Assembly (NCBI GenBank): GCA_947498645.1
Contig: CANMKS010000001.1
Span: 434,001-498,000 of the forward strand
Length of the DNA stretch: 64,000 nucleotides
Direction: 5' to 3'
DNA from: an uncultured Paracoccaceae bacterium
Lineage (GTDB): Bacteria; Pseudomonadota; Alphaproteobacteria; Rhodobacterales; Rhodobacteraceae
Shown here: positions 34,030-41,772 of the stretch, one piece after another
Position numbering within the stretch: position 1 is the stretch's first letter
Layout of the letters: each line of letters begins with the position of its first letter
Position numbers and translations under genes: made by a program
The notes under the pieces: model-generated
Told to the model about the DNA's origin: nothing
Databases searched by the model: none
What the model saw: the letters and a program-made list of their open reading frames with translations, nothing else

Positions 34030-34986
34030 TCAAACCATCGTTCGTTCAGATAATTCCTTCTTTCGAAAGCCGGCCGGTGTTTGCCCAGTCTCTTTCTTGA
34101 ATGCGCGGGCAAAGGCGGAACCGGACGCGTAGCCTGCGCTTTCGGCAGCATCAGTCAGGGATGTATTGCCTTGCTGAAGTACCTTCTTGGCAATCTCCAT
34201 CCGCCACGACGTTACATACTCCATTGGGGACATCAGCATCTGTTTCTGGAACTGCACGGCAAAGCCAGTGCGCGACATCCCTGCGGCATTGGCAAGCAAT
34301 TCAACAGTCCATCGCTCGGCAGGTGCCTTGTGAAAGGCATCCATTGCGCGGGCGAGGTTCTTGTCAGAAAACGCCCCCAGGGCGCAATCCTGCGCCGCGC
34401 CGCTTTCGATGAAGCTGCGAATGGCCTGTGCCAGAATGGCCTCGGACATTTTGAGCGCAATGAGATCACCACCCATTTTGCGCCCGCCCGCCTCTTCGCC
34501 GATCACGCGCAAGGTGGCCTCCATCCATCGCCCGGCATCTTCGCCATAGTTGGTCAGGTGAATGTAGGGGGGCAAGCGTTCCATCAGGATGTGCCGAGAG
34601 TTCGGCTCAAATGAAAAATGGCCGCAGATCAGCTGTGTCTCGCTTTGCGGCTCCTCTCCGCCATAGACAAGAACACCGGACCCATCAAAGCCGGATTTTT
34701 CCAACACGACATCCAAGGGCATTACTGTCCGTTCTGGTTCATGCCCACAGTAAAGATCATGGGCAGAGCCGTGCGGAATGATGACAAGATCCCCCTGTGC
34801 AAGTGCGACCGGGTCCTTCTGCCCATCGACTTTCACCAGACAACTGCCTCGATGGGCAAAGTGAAACCGGGCCACGTTTTCATAGCGCGGGACGGCAACG
34901 CCCCATGGTTTCGTGAACGATGTGCGGAAGTACAAAGTTCCCCGCATCGACAGGTTGGTGAGGATATCGCTGAGTAGATCTAGCAT
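34030..34986 (-). CDS. AraC-family transcriptional regulator with cupin domain
   Basis: 318 residues. An N-terminal cupin-like ligand domain (FHFAHRGSCLVKVDGQ, DLVIIPHGSAHDL) is followed at about 210-318 by two helix-turn-helix units: ELLANAAGMSRTGFAVQFQK and TDAAESAGYASGSAFARAFK, ending KKETGQTPAGFRKK. It fits the cupin/AraC group often controlling neighbouring genes. It is divergent from the DUF4142 and cupredoxin genes, its most likely targets. The start at 34986 gives the usual MLDxLSDxL opening, but the nearest GGAG is only 1 nt away. Confidence 0.87.
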   Translation of the reverse strand: MLDLLSDILTNLSMRGTLYFRTSFTKPWGVAVPRYENVARFHFAHRGSCLVKVDGQKDPVALAQGDLVIIPHGSAHDLYCGHEPERTVMPLDVVLEKSGFDGSGVLVYGGEEPQSETQLICGHFSFEPNSRHILMERLPPYIHLTNYGEDAGRWMEATLRVIGEEAGGRKMGGDLIALKMSEAILAQAIRSFIESGAAQDCALGAFSDKNLARAMDAFHKAPAERWTVELLANAAGMSRTGFAVQFQKQMLMSPMEYVTSWRMEIAKKVLQQGNTSLTDAAESAGYASGSAFARAFKKETGQTPAGFRKKELSERTMV

Positions 34987-34992
34987 GCTCCA

Positions 34993-35009
34993 TTCATACC
35001 TCTTATGAA
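34993..35009. promoter_or_regulatory. Dyad upstream of the AraC-family gene, candidate operator
   Basis: TTCATA-N5-TATGAA is a perfect 6-bp inverted repeat 7 bp upstream of the AraC start, in the 140-bp divergent region. A second inverted pair, CCATTGG (35078-35084) and CCAATGG (35110-35116), lies near the DUF4142 ribosome binding site. AraC proteins usually bind direct repeats, so the link is tentative. Confidence 0.3.
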
Positions 35010-35126
35010 GTCACCCTGTACAGACTTCTGAACGATCTGCACGAAATTCGGGACGATGAGGCATATCTTGATCATATCCATTGGGGATACCCATTCATTA
35101 TCGAAACAACCAATGGAGTTCCCAAC

Positions 35127-35651
35127 ATGAAAAAACTGATTTCCACACTTGCCATCACCCTCGCCATGACTGGCGTTCAGGCATCGGCCCAGGATGTTGC
35201 CGCGATGAGCGATCTTGAGTATGCGCATATCGCATACACCGCCGACAACATCGACATCCGCTATGCTTACCTCGCACTGGCGTTGTCCGCCAATCCCGTC
35301 ATCCATGAATTTGCCGACACAATGATCCGCGATCATACCGCCGTGAACGAGGCCGCTTTGGACTTGTTGGACAAGCTTGGCGCGTCAGCACAGGACAACG
35401 CATTCAGCCAAACACTGAACGCAAATGCCGAAGACATCATTGATGGTTTTGTTCAATTGCGCGGAGCAGAATTTGATGCGGCTTATGCTGCCAACGAATT
35501 GGCCTATCACAAGGCGGTAAACGACCTGGTTGAAAACACCATGATCCCGAACATCGACAATGCCGAATTGAAGGCGCTGTTCGAGCAAGGCCTGGAAATC
35601 TTCAAGGCGCATGAAGGTCATGCTGAGATGATGGTTGAGGCACTTCAATAA
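35127..35651 (+). CDS. DUF4142 (ferritin-like fold) exported protein
   Basis: 174 residues with a Sec signal peptide (MKKLISTLAITLAMTGVQAS, cleavage after ASA). Mature part is a four-helix DUF4142 domain: EYAHIAYTADNIDIRYAYLA at the start, FADTMIRDHTAVNEAA in the centre, and a repeat of His/Glu-rich helix near the end (AHEGHAEMMVEAL). Family members are periplasmic and of unknown biochemical role, often beside copper or stress genes, as here with a cupredoxin. It overlaps the cupredoxin start by one nucleotide (TAATG). Confidence 0.85.
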   Translation: MKKLISTLAITLAMTGVQASAQDVAAMSDLEYAHIAYTADNIDIRYAYLALALSANPVIHEFADTMIRDHTAVNEAALDLLDKLGASAQDNAFSQTLNANAEDIIDGFVQLRGAEFDAAYAANELAYHKAVNDLVENTMIPNIDNAELKALFEQGLEIFKAHEGHAEMMVEALQ

Positions 35652-35992
35652 TGGACAAGACCTATACACGCCGTGGCGTAATGGCGGGGGCGGCTGCATC
35701 AGCAGCCGTCCTGACCGTCGCCCCTGCTTGCGCACAAGCCCCAGCCATCCATGATGTCGAAATCCAATCGTTCAAATTCGACCCTCCATCGTTGCAGGTC
35801 CAGGTTGGCGATACGATCCGATGGACTAACCATGACCTTGCCCCGCATACGGCAACAGCCGACAATTTCGGCTGGGACACAGCGGAGATTACGACGGGTG
35901 AGAGCGGCGAGATTGTCGTCACAGAAGATATGGAAACGTCATATTTCTGCGCCTTTCACCCCCATATGACGGGGACAGTCGAGATTTTGTGA
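35651..35992 (+). CDS. Exported cupredoxin (plastocyanin/pseudoazurin-like)
   Basis: 113 residues. Twin-arginine-like start MDKTYTRRGVMAGAAASAAV with cleavage after ACA; the RR pair suggests Tat export. The blue-copper ligands are visible: His66 in APHTATA and Cys100-His103-Met106 in YFCAFHPHMTG, a CxxHxxM pattern. It would carry electrons in the periplasm. It follows a DUF4142 gene with a 1-nt overlap and shares its probable AraC control. Confidence 0.87.
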   Translation: MDKTYTRRGVMAGAAASAAVLTVAPACAQAPAIHDVEIQSFKFDPPSLQVQVGDTIRWTNHDLAPHTATADNFGWDTAEITTGESGEIVVTEDMETSYFCAFHPHMTGTVEIL

Positions 35993-36009
35993 CCCCAAAA
36001 CCAAAAGCA

Positions 36010-36466
36010 ACGCATCAATGAAACCCGCCTCATTTGTCACCTGTCAGATGCAATCGCCAAAGGTGCCAATGTTGCCACAGGCGGCCGCCGTCACGCGCTT
36101 GGCGGAACCTATTTTGAACCAACTGTCGTCACGGATGTGACCCGCGACATGCTGGTGCAGCGCGAAGAGACCTTTGGACCCATCGCACCGCTCTTTAAGT
36201 TCGAAACAGAAGACGAGGCCGTCGAACTTGCAAACGATACGGAGTTTGGCCTCGCCGGTTACTATTACGCCAAGGACATCTCTCGCGTCTGCCGCGTCGC
36301 CGAGCGCCTGGAGACAGGGATGGTCGGGATCAACACCGGTCTGATTTCAACGGAAGTGGCACCCTTCGGCGGCATCAAGCAATCTGGCCAAGGGCGCGAA
36401 GGGTCCAAGTACGGGGCCGATGACTATCTCGAAATCAAATACATGTGCTTCGGCGAGATCCACTGA
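36010..36466 (+). pseudogene. 5'-truncated succinate-semialdehyde dehydrogenase (GabD-like)
   Basis: Only the C-terminal ~150 codons of an aldehyde dehydrogenase remain, from INE and [20 protein letters not shown] onward, with [45 protein letters not shown] and [11 protein letters not shown], and a normal stop. The NAD-binding half and the catalytic Cys region are missing, and 18 bp upstream is the stop of the cupredoxin gene. The truncation shows a deletion or recombination joint near 36000. An internal ATG at 36137 could start a 109-residue product, unlikely to function. Confidence 0.8.
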
Positions 36467-36812
36467 GATTGCGGCGTCGCCTGCAAATAGTCATGCGCGC
36501 CAAGGCGTCGTTATTTCGCGATTGCGGAATGACGACGCCTTCAGCGTTTCCTGCATTCCCCTGCGCTAAACGTCAGGTCGGCTCAACCTGATCGGCAGCT
36601 GCCAAGAATGACCTAATCTGCGCCGAGGCCTGCCCAACAGACCGAGAATGCCACTGCGCGGCTTTGTTGACCGCGCGTGCACGGACTTTCGCCTAGTCCG
36701 CGCAAATTGCTTGCTCGGAGTGAAAAAACCCATCTACAGTCTACCCAGAGCGGTTTTCTAAGGTTCTTGGTGCGCCAAATAGCCCAAGATTGGTCAGTCA
36801 GGGTAGGGTTTC
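36467..36812. other. 346-bp gene-free stretch with a strong hairpin
   Basis: No gene is supported here. At 36502..36541 lies an 18-bp stem (AAGGCGTCGT ... ACGACGCCTT, with two G-U pairs in the inner part) around a GATT loop, about 35 bp after the gabD fragment. It may be the old terminator of that gene. Smaller hairpins occur further on, such as CGGACT/AGTCCG with a 7-nt loop at about 36677..36700. The rest is featureless. Confidence 0.6.
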
Positions 36813-37610
36813 ATGGAAAAAGACCTCGGACTATGCACACGCGTCGCACATCACATGATCGACGTAATCGCCAAAACGCCGGTTGACGACGCACCATGCA
36901 AACATGCCATGCTTTCGGATGTCTTCCCCGATGATGTCTATCAACAGATGCTGGGAAACATCCCCGAAAAACAGGCCTTTCGTCCGATGAGCCTTGAGCT
37001 TTTCCACGATGATGACGGCCTGTCCACACGCGATTTGATCGAACTGCCCGACGTCGGGGTCGCGCGGATTGCAGAAGATCAGCAAAGCCTTTGGTGGGCT
37101 GTGGGCACCGCGATCATGTCCGCCGACGTCAAATCGGCCGTTTTCAAATGCCTTGCCGATGATCTGGCGCCGGTTTTCGGTTGCAAGGCCGCTGAGGTGA
37201 ATGACCAACCTGTTTTCGTAAGCACCGCCCTGCGGGTCGAAACGGAATCCTACTATATGCCTCCGCATTTCGACGACTTGCCACGGGTTGCCACGATGCT
37301 GCTGTATCTTCCACAGGACGATAGCCTCGATGGGTTGGGCACATCGCTTTATGAATATCTGCCGAAATGGAAAAGGCCCTTTCAGGCGGGCCACCGCGAA
37401 CTGCGCCGCGCACCGTTTTTGCCAAACTCGGGCATGTATTTTTCGGGCAACAAGCGCAAGACCCGCCCCGGCTGGCATGGGTTTGAACGGTCAAACAAAG
37501 CGACCGTCGGCAATGCCCCGCGTGTCAGCCTGCTGACAACCTGGTATACCGGGACCGACGAAACCCATGCCGATTACCCTGATATCATCCCGGTGGGCCA
37601 ACTGCCCTAA
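36813..37610 (+). CDS. Fe(II)/2-oxoglutarate oxygenase-like protein
   Basis: 265 residues, no named family recognised. The arrangement of likely iron ligands is that of 2OG-Fe(II) oxygenases: His152-x-Asp154 in PHFDDLPRVATMLLYLP, distal His222 in GWHGFE and the 2OG-binding Arg237 in PRVSLLTTWY, on a double-stranded beta-helix core with N-terminal helices. No signal peptide, so cytoplasmic. Substrate unknown; members hydroxylate amino acids, proteins or small molecules. It is convergent with the DM13 gene, overlapping by 4 bp. Confidence 0.6.
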   Translation: MEKDLGLCTRVAHHMIDVIAKTPVDDAPCKHAMLSDVFPDDVYQQMLGNIPEKQAFRPMSLELFHDDDGLSTRDLIELPDVGVARIAEDQQSLWWAVGTAIMSADVKSAVFKCLADDLAPVFGCKAAEVNDQPVFVSTALRVETESYYMPPHFDDLPRVATMLLYLPQDDSLDGLGTSLYEYLPKWKRPFQAGHRELRRAPFLPNSGMYFSGNKRKTRPGWHGFERSNKATVGNAPRVSLLTTWYTGTDETHADYPDIIPVGQLP

Positions 37611-38092
37611 CTGCTGTGCGTCAGCGTTGCTGGGGAAAACAGAACGCCAAACTGCTCGCACCAGATCACGACGGACCCGTAGGCTGACAGATCAACCCCA
37701 TCCGGAACGGCATAAGTCTGATCGCCTACATTGCCCTTGAGCTGGCCAAGTGACACCCATTGCGAGGTTTTGACATCGTCAGAGCTTTGGGGGTTCGCAG
37801 CAGCCACCAGCCAGACTTCAAGATCGGGGCCATTGGTCACCCGGAACTCCGTCAGGCGCACAAGCCCGGCACCGCTGCCGGTGCGCAGGATTTCAACCCT
37901 GCCCTCACCCTTATGAGCACGATCGGCATCCCGGAATGTCCCGCTGGCCACCTGTGTCAGCACCAGCTCTGCGGGCAATACCTCTGACACTTCCCGATCA
38001 ATCCAGAGCGGTGAGGCCAGATACCAGAATGCGTTACCAGCGATGAAACCCAAGAGAAAAACAGGGATCGCGATTTTGAGAAAGCGTGCCAT
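37607..38092 (-). CDS. DM13-domain protein with N-terminal membrane anchor
   Basis: 161 residues. Residues 5-25 (LKIAIPVFLLGFIAGNAFWY) form a membrane anchor or signal. The DM13 domain follows from about 50: SGTFRDADRAHKGEGRVEIL, EFRVTNGPDLEVWLVAA, and VIWCEQFGVLFSPATL with its single conserved Cys. DM13 domains are proposed to act in redox or oxygenase chemistry, and are often near copper proteins. RBS AAAGGA lies before the start. The convergent Fe/2OG-type gene is its neighbour. Confidence 0.82.
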   Translation of the reverse strand: MARFLKIAIPVFLLGFIAGNAFWYLASPLWIDREVSEVLPAELVLTQVASGTFRDADRAHKGEGRVEILRTGSGAGLVRLTEFRVTNGPDLEVWLVAAANPQSSDDVKTSQWVSLGQLKGNVGDQTYAVPDGVDLSAYGSVVIWCEQFGVLFSPATLTHSS

Positions 38093-38225
38093 GATGGTCC
38101 TTTCGGTATGACTGGCCCATTTGTCGCCGATATTGGTGGTCAGCGAAAGCTTTATGCAGATTGGCGCATTTGCGGCCCGCCTTGTTTTCGAGCAAGACGC
38201 GGCCTAGCCTTTGGGTCTCTCCGCC

Positions 38226-39107
38226 ATGAAAGACCCTGCCATGAAACTTGCTACTCCAGAATTTAACGCCCCGGCTGACGCTGATGACCGCCGCGCTGTC
38301 GTGCCGGTAATTTGCTACCCGCCCGACGCGCTGACCCCGCCGGATCTTGCGGCCCTCGCAGCGCGGCGCAAGGATGCCACCAAATCCGGCGCCGTCACCG
38401 TCGCACCGCGCGAAGCTGCCTGCATCGATGTGCCAGCGGGCTGTTTCTTTCGCATATCATCGGTTGAAGGGCCACAGGTGGGCGATCTGAACCTGTGGAA
38501 CAAGGCCGATATCAGCGAACGGTTCTATTCCGGCAAGACCAGAGCGCTGCATGGCACGCATCTGTCGACCGGCGACAGAATGTGGTCCAGTTTCCCAAAC
38601 CTGCGCCCCATGGCCACGATCACGGCAGACACATTGGATTGGTATGGCTTTGATGAATTCGGTGGCTCTGTGCATGATGTGATCGGGACGCGCTGCGATC
38701 CCTACACGGGGCGTCTGTTGTCCGGGGCCGACTATCACCACTGCTGCCACTCTAACCTGACACGGGCCTTTGCCGATCACACCGGGCTGCCGCTGGCAGA
38801 CGCCGAGGCGCATGTCCACGATGTGCTCAATGTCTTTATGTGTACCGGTTTTGCGCGCGATACCGGGCAGTACTTCATGAAGGCAAGCCCGGTGCGACCC
38901 GGCGATTATCTTGAGCTCTTTGCAGAGATTGACCTGATCGTGGGTCTGTCCGCCTGCCCTGGCGGTGATTGTTCGGAAGAGCATTCTTCGGACAAAACCA
39001 CGTGCTATCCACTGCTGATCGAGGTTTTTGATCCGGGTCAAGAGGCCCGCAGCGCGCATCAGTCACCTGCATCCTCGGCTTATGATCAAAGCCACGGGCG
39101 CGGCTAG
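38226..39107 (+). CDS. DUF1989 / urea-carboxylase-associated family protein
   Basis: 293 residues. The conserved core reads AACIDVPAGCFFRISSVEGP, QVGDLNLWN, TRALHGTHLSTGDRMWS, and the Cys-rich DLIVGLSACPGGDCSEEHSS. In some bacteria DUF1989 pairs act as carboxyguanidine deiminase (CgdAB) with urea/guanidine carboxylase; here there is one DUF1989 gene and no carboxylase, so another amine-related role is likely. Possible starts are TTG 38211, ATG 38226 and ATG 38241; none has a strong ribosome binding site. Its stop overlaps the convergent response regulator by 4 bp. Confidence 0.8.
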   Translation: MKDPAMKLATPEFNAPADADDRRAVVPVICYPPDALTPPDLAALAARRKDATKSGAVTVAPREAACIDVPAGCFFRISSVEGPQVGDLNLWNKADISERFYSGKTRALHGTHLSTGDRMWSSFPNLRPMATITADTLDWYGFDEFGGSVHDVIGTRCDPYTGRLLSGADYHHCCHSNLTRAFADHTGLPLADAEAHVHDVLNVFMCTGFARDTGQYFMKASPVRPGDYLELFAEIDLIVGLSACPGGDCSEEHSSDKTTCYPLLIEVFDPGQEARSAHQSPASSAYDQSHGRG

Positions 39108-39739
39108 GTCAGATCCGTTACCAGGTTGGACAGGTCAATCAGCTCTGCCACCGAATGAATACCCAATTTTTCCAGAATGCGGGCGCGGTGATGGTCAACA
39201 GTTCTGGGGCTGATGTTCAACTCGCGCCCAACCTCTTTGCTGGCGGTGTTGGATGGGTTGGCAATCATGAAATTTGCAATTTCACGTTCGCGCGTTGTCA
39301 GTTTCGAAAATCTTTCCTGCGTTGATTTTCGGTCCATTTCCAACGCGCGCGCTGCCATGTCAGCAGCAAAAGCGGCAGTGATGCAATCCACAAGGACATG
39401 CTGACGGAACGGCTTTTCAAGGAAGTCTACAGCGCCGGCTTTCATGGCCTGCACCGATTCCGGCACGCCACCATGACCCGAGATGAAGATGATCGGAATT
39501 GCGATCTGCTTGTCCGCCAGCACCTTTTGAAGTTCGAGGCCATTCATCTCTGGAAGCCCGTAGTCCAGCACAAGGCATCCCGGCTCTGCCGGATCGTATT
39601 CTTCCAGAAACCGTGTGGCGCTTTCAAACGCGCGCACATTGAACTGCCGTTTGATCAGCGCCCGCGACAAGGTAGTGCGGATCTTGTCGTCATCATCAAT
39701 CAGAAAGACAGTTGATCTGGATGTCTGGTCTTTTCTCAA
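39104..39739 (-). CDS. FixJ/NarL-type response regulator
   Basis: 211 residues. Receiver domain with acidic IDDDD at 14-18, phosphoacceptor Asp59 in CLVLDYGLPEMNG, Ser in FISGHGGV and Lys in FLEKPFRQ. The C-terminal LuxR-type helix-turn-helix is at about 145-205: KLTTREREIANFM and SPRTVDHHRARILEKL. The kinase gene lies 47 bp upstream on the same strand, a probable operon aminotransferase-kinase-regulator. Likely targets are its own operon and the divergent TRAP genes. Confidence 0.9.
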   Translation of the reverse strand: MRKDQTSRSTVFLIDDDDKIRTTLSRALIKRQFNVRAFESATRFLEEYDPAEPGCLVLDYGLPEMNGLELQKVLADKQIAIPIIFISGHGGVPESVQAMKAGAVDFLEKPFRQHVLVDCITAAFAADMAARALEMDRKSTQERFSKLTTREREIANFMIANPSNTASKEVGRELNISPRTVDHHRARILEKLGIHSVAELIDLSNLVTDLT

Positions 39740-39786
39740 AGGGTCGCTTGCCTGATGTGTGATGCCTGTTGGGCCGGATCGTCAGT

Positions 39787-41736
39787 TCATGTTGTTTCGC
39801 ACGGTACAGTAAAACAGAACCGCGATCTATCCGCCCCGGTGCGATCATACCAAAGATGCCCGGCGTTCGCCTCGATGATGCTGCGCGAAATCGAAAGCCC
39901 AAGACCGAGGCCGTCAGGTTTGCTGGTCTGAAACTGCTTGAAAAGGGTGACATCCTTGGCGACACCGGGACCGGTATCATCCACCCAGACCTCAATCTTG
40001 TCGCCGTTCTGACGGGCCGTGATGACAATCTGTTTCGGCGTGCTTGCGGCGCCAACCATCGCGTCAACAGCATTACGCATCAGGTTGATCAGGACCTGCG
40101 CAATCTGCACGCGGTTGCCAATGGCAGGCGGCAATGGGGCCAATTGTGTATTGATGGTCACGCCATGCGTGTCTGTTTCATTATGCATCAGGCGGCTTGT
40201 CTGGGCGATCAGCTCGCTCAGGTCGAAATGCTCTGCTTTGCCCTCGTCCTTGCGGACGAAACCCCGCAGCGCACGAATAATGTCACCGCCCTGATGGGCC
40301 TGTTCGTCAAGTTCGGTCAGGATCGACAGCAGTTCGGCATTTGGGTTTGGATCCAGTTTTGCAACGGTGATGGCCGCATCCACGTTCTGGGTTATCGCTG
40401 TCAGTGGCTGGCTCAATTCATGGGCCAAACCGGTCGCCATCTGCCCCATGACATTCACCCTTGAAAAATGGGACATGTCGCGGCTCAGCTCTTCGACTTT
40501 GCGATCCGCGTCGCGGCGTTGGGCGATCTCGTGAATCAGTGTCTGATTGGCCTTGCGCAATTCCTGATAGGTGCGTGGCAAAGGCGCGTTGGTTGACACC
40601 TCACCTTGCGAAACAAGCGCTGTTCTGACCGCAAAGGCCCGCACAGGCCTCAGGATCAGCTCGGCGAGCAAAACACCGACGGCAGCTGTCACCAGCGAAA
40701 TAATTGCGGCAATCCAGGTGTTACGGCGGCGATTGTCCTTGATGCCTTGGATAAAGTCATTCTCGGGCGCAAAAACAGCGATCGTCCAAGGCAGGTCGAT
40801 ACCGGAAATCGGTAAAAGCAACGTCATGAACCGGTCGCCTTGATAGGCAAACTCCGATTGCATTGATCCCTGAGCGGACACGGCGGCAGGATTGAAATCG
40901 GCCAATGCCGTGCGCGCAATCGGATCACCCAGATCATCAATTTGCGCAAAACCAAGCGTCCCATCAGCGTCTTCCACGCTAATCTGCGTTTGATCGGGAT
41001 GCGCAATGACTTCCGCGCTGTCGCTCAGGATGATCGCGGCACCTTCTGTGCCAATGGCAAGGCCCGACAGAAACTCGGAGATTTCGGCAATCTCGATATC
41101 AACGCCGACAACGCCTTCCAGCGCACCATTTGACTGCAAGACCGGGGCGGCAACGGTGATGCCCGGCTGTTGCGACGAAAAGAAGATATAGGGGCTGGTC
41201 CAGACACCGGCCTTTGCGGTGCTTGCATTGATGTACCACTGCCGCCCCCGCGGATCAAAGATGTCTTCAGGATCAAAAACCCGTTCGACAACACTGAAAT
41301 CCTCTGTGCGCCAGATCAGCTCGGTCGTGCGCTCTTCCCCGTCTATGGCGACAAATTTGGTGCGATAGGGCCCCGGCCCGTTGCTGCGCATCACATAAAC
41401 GAAATTGCCTGCCTCATCGCCATAATAGATACCCGAAAGCTGCGCCTTGGATTGCAAATGACGGAAAAGATATCTCTCCATCTCGGCGGGGTCCGCAGTC
41501 GAGACGACCTCGCTTTGCAGGATGCGGCTGGCCAGATCAGCGCTTTCGCGGGCAGGTTCCAGAAAACGCTTGGTGTGATCCACGGCGTTCAGGCCCGCAT
41601 CCCGCATCAGCCCGCGCGCGTGGTCCAGCATCGCGCGTTCAGATGACACGAAAGATGTGGACACAACGATGATGATGGCCAGAAACTGAAGCCCTGCCAG
41701 ACTGATCGCAAGAATGAAGCCGAGCGAATACCTCAT
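39787..41736 (-). CDS. Cache-domain sensor histidine kinase (DctB-like)
   Basis: 649 residues. TM1 at 5-28, a large periplasmic double-Cache domain at about 35-335 (SGIYYGDEAGNFVYVMRSNG, GRQWYINASTAKAGVWTSPY), TM2 at 340-362, a HAMP-like region, then the phosphoacceptor His439 in GLAHELSQPLTAI and the ATPase domain: NLMRNAVDAM, DDTGPGV, DGLGLGLSISRSI. Such kinases sense small organic molecules in the periplasm; the ligand is likely the substrate of the TRAP transporter encoded nearby, by analogy with DctB. Cognate regulator is 39104..39739. Confidence 0.9.
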   Translation of the reverse strand: MRYSLGFILAISLAGLQFLAIIIVVSTSFVSSERAMLDHARGLMRDAGLNAVDHTKRFLEPARESADLASRILQSEVVSTADPAEMERYLFRHLQSKAQLSGIYYGDEAGNFVYVMRSNGPGPYRTKFVAIDGEERTTELIWRTEDFSVVERVFDPEDIFDPRGRQWYINASTAKAGVWTSPYIFFSSQQPGITVAAPVLQSNGALEGVVGVDIEIAEISEFLSGLAIGTEGAAIILSDSAEVIAHPDQTQISVEDADGTLGFAQIDDLGDPIARTALADFNPAAVSAQGSMQSEFAYQGDRFMTLLLPISGIDLPWTIAVFAPENDFIQGIKDNRRRNTWIAAIISLVTAAVGVLLAELILRPVRAFAVRTALVSQGEVSTNAPLPRTYQELRKANQTLIHEIAQRRDADRKVEELSRDMSHFSRVNVMGQMATGLAHELSQPLTAITQNVDAAITVAKLDPNPNAELLSILTELDEQAHQGGDIIRALRGFVRKDEGKAEHFDLSELIAQTSRLMHNETDTHGVTINTQLAPLPPAIGNRVQIAQVLINLMRNAVDAMVGAASTPKQIVITARQNGDKIEVWVDDTGPGVAKDVTLFKQFQTSKPDGLGLGLSISRSIIEANAGHLWYDRTGADRSRFCFTVPCETT

Positions 41737-41772
41737 TTGAAATGCCTGACGATGCCGGTTGGATTTGGCAAG

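Noticed and set aside
33673-36500. Genomic island or prophage inserted at tRNA-Arg
   Set aside because: No integrase, phage gene or second copy of the tRNA 3' end was found within the window. The gene content is accessory-like, but an island is unproven.
40606-41646. Plus-strand reading frames opposite the Cache kinase gene
   Set aside because: They are antisense shadows of a well-supported kinase gene with family motifs; codon pattern and homology fit only the minus strand.
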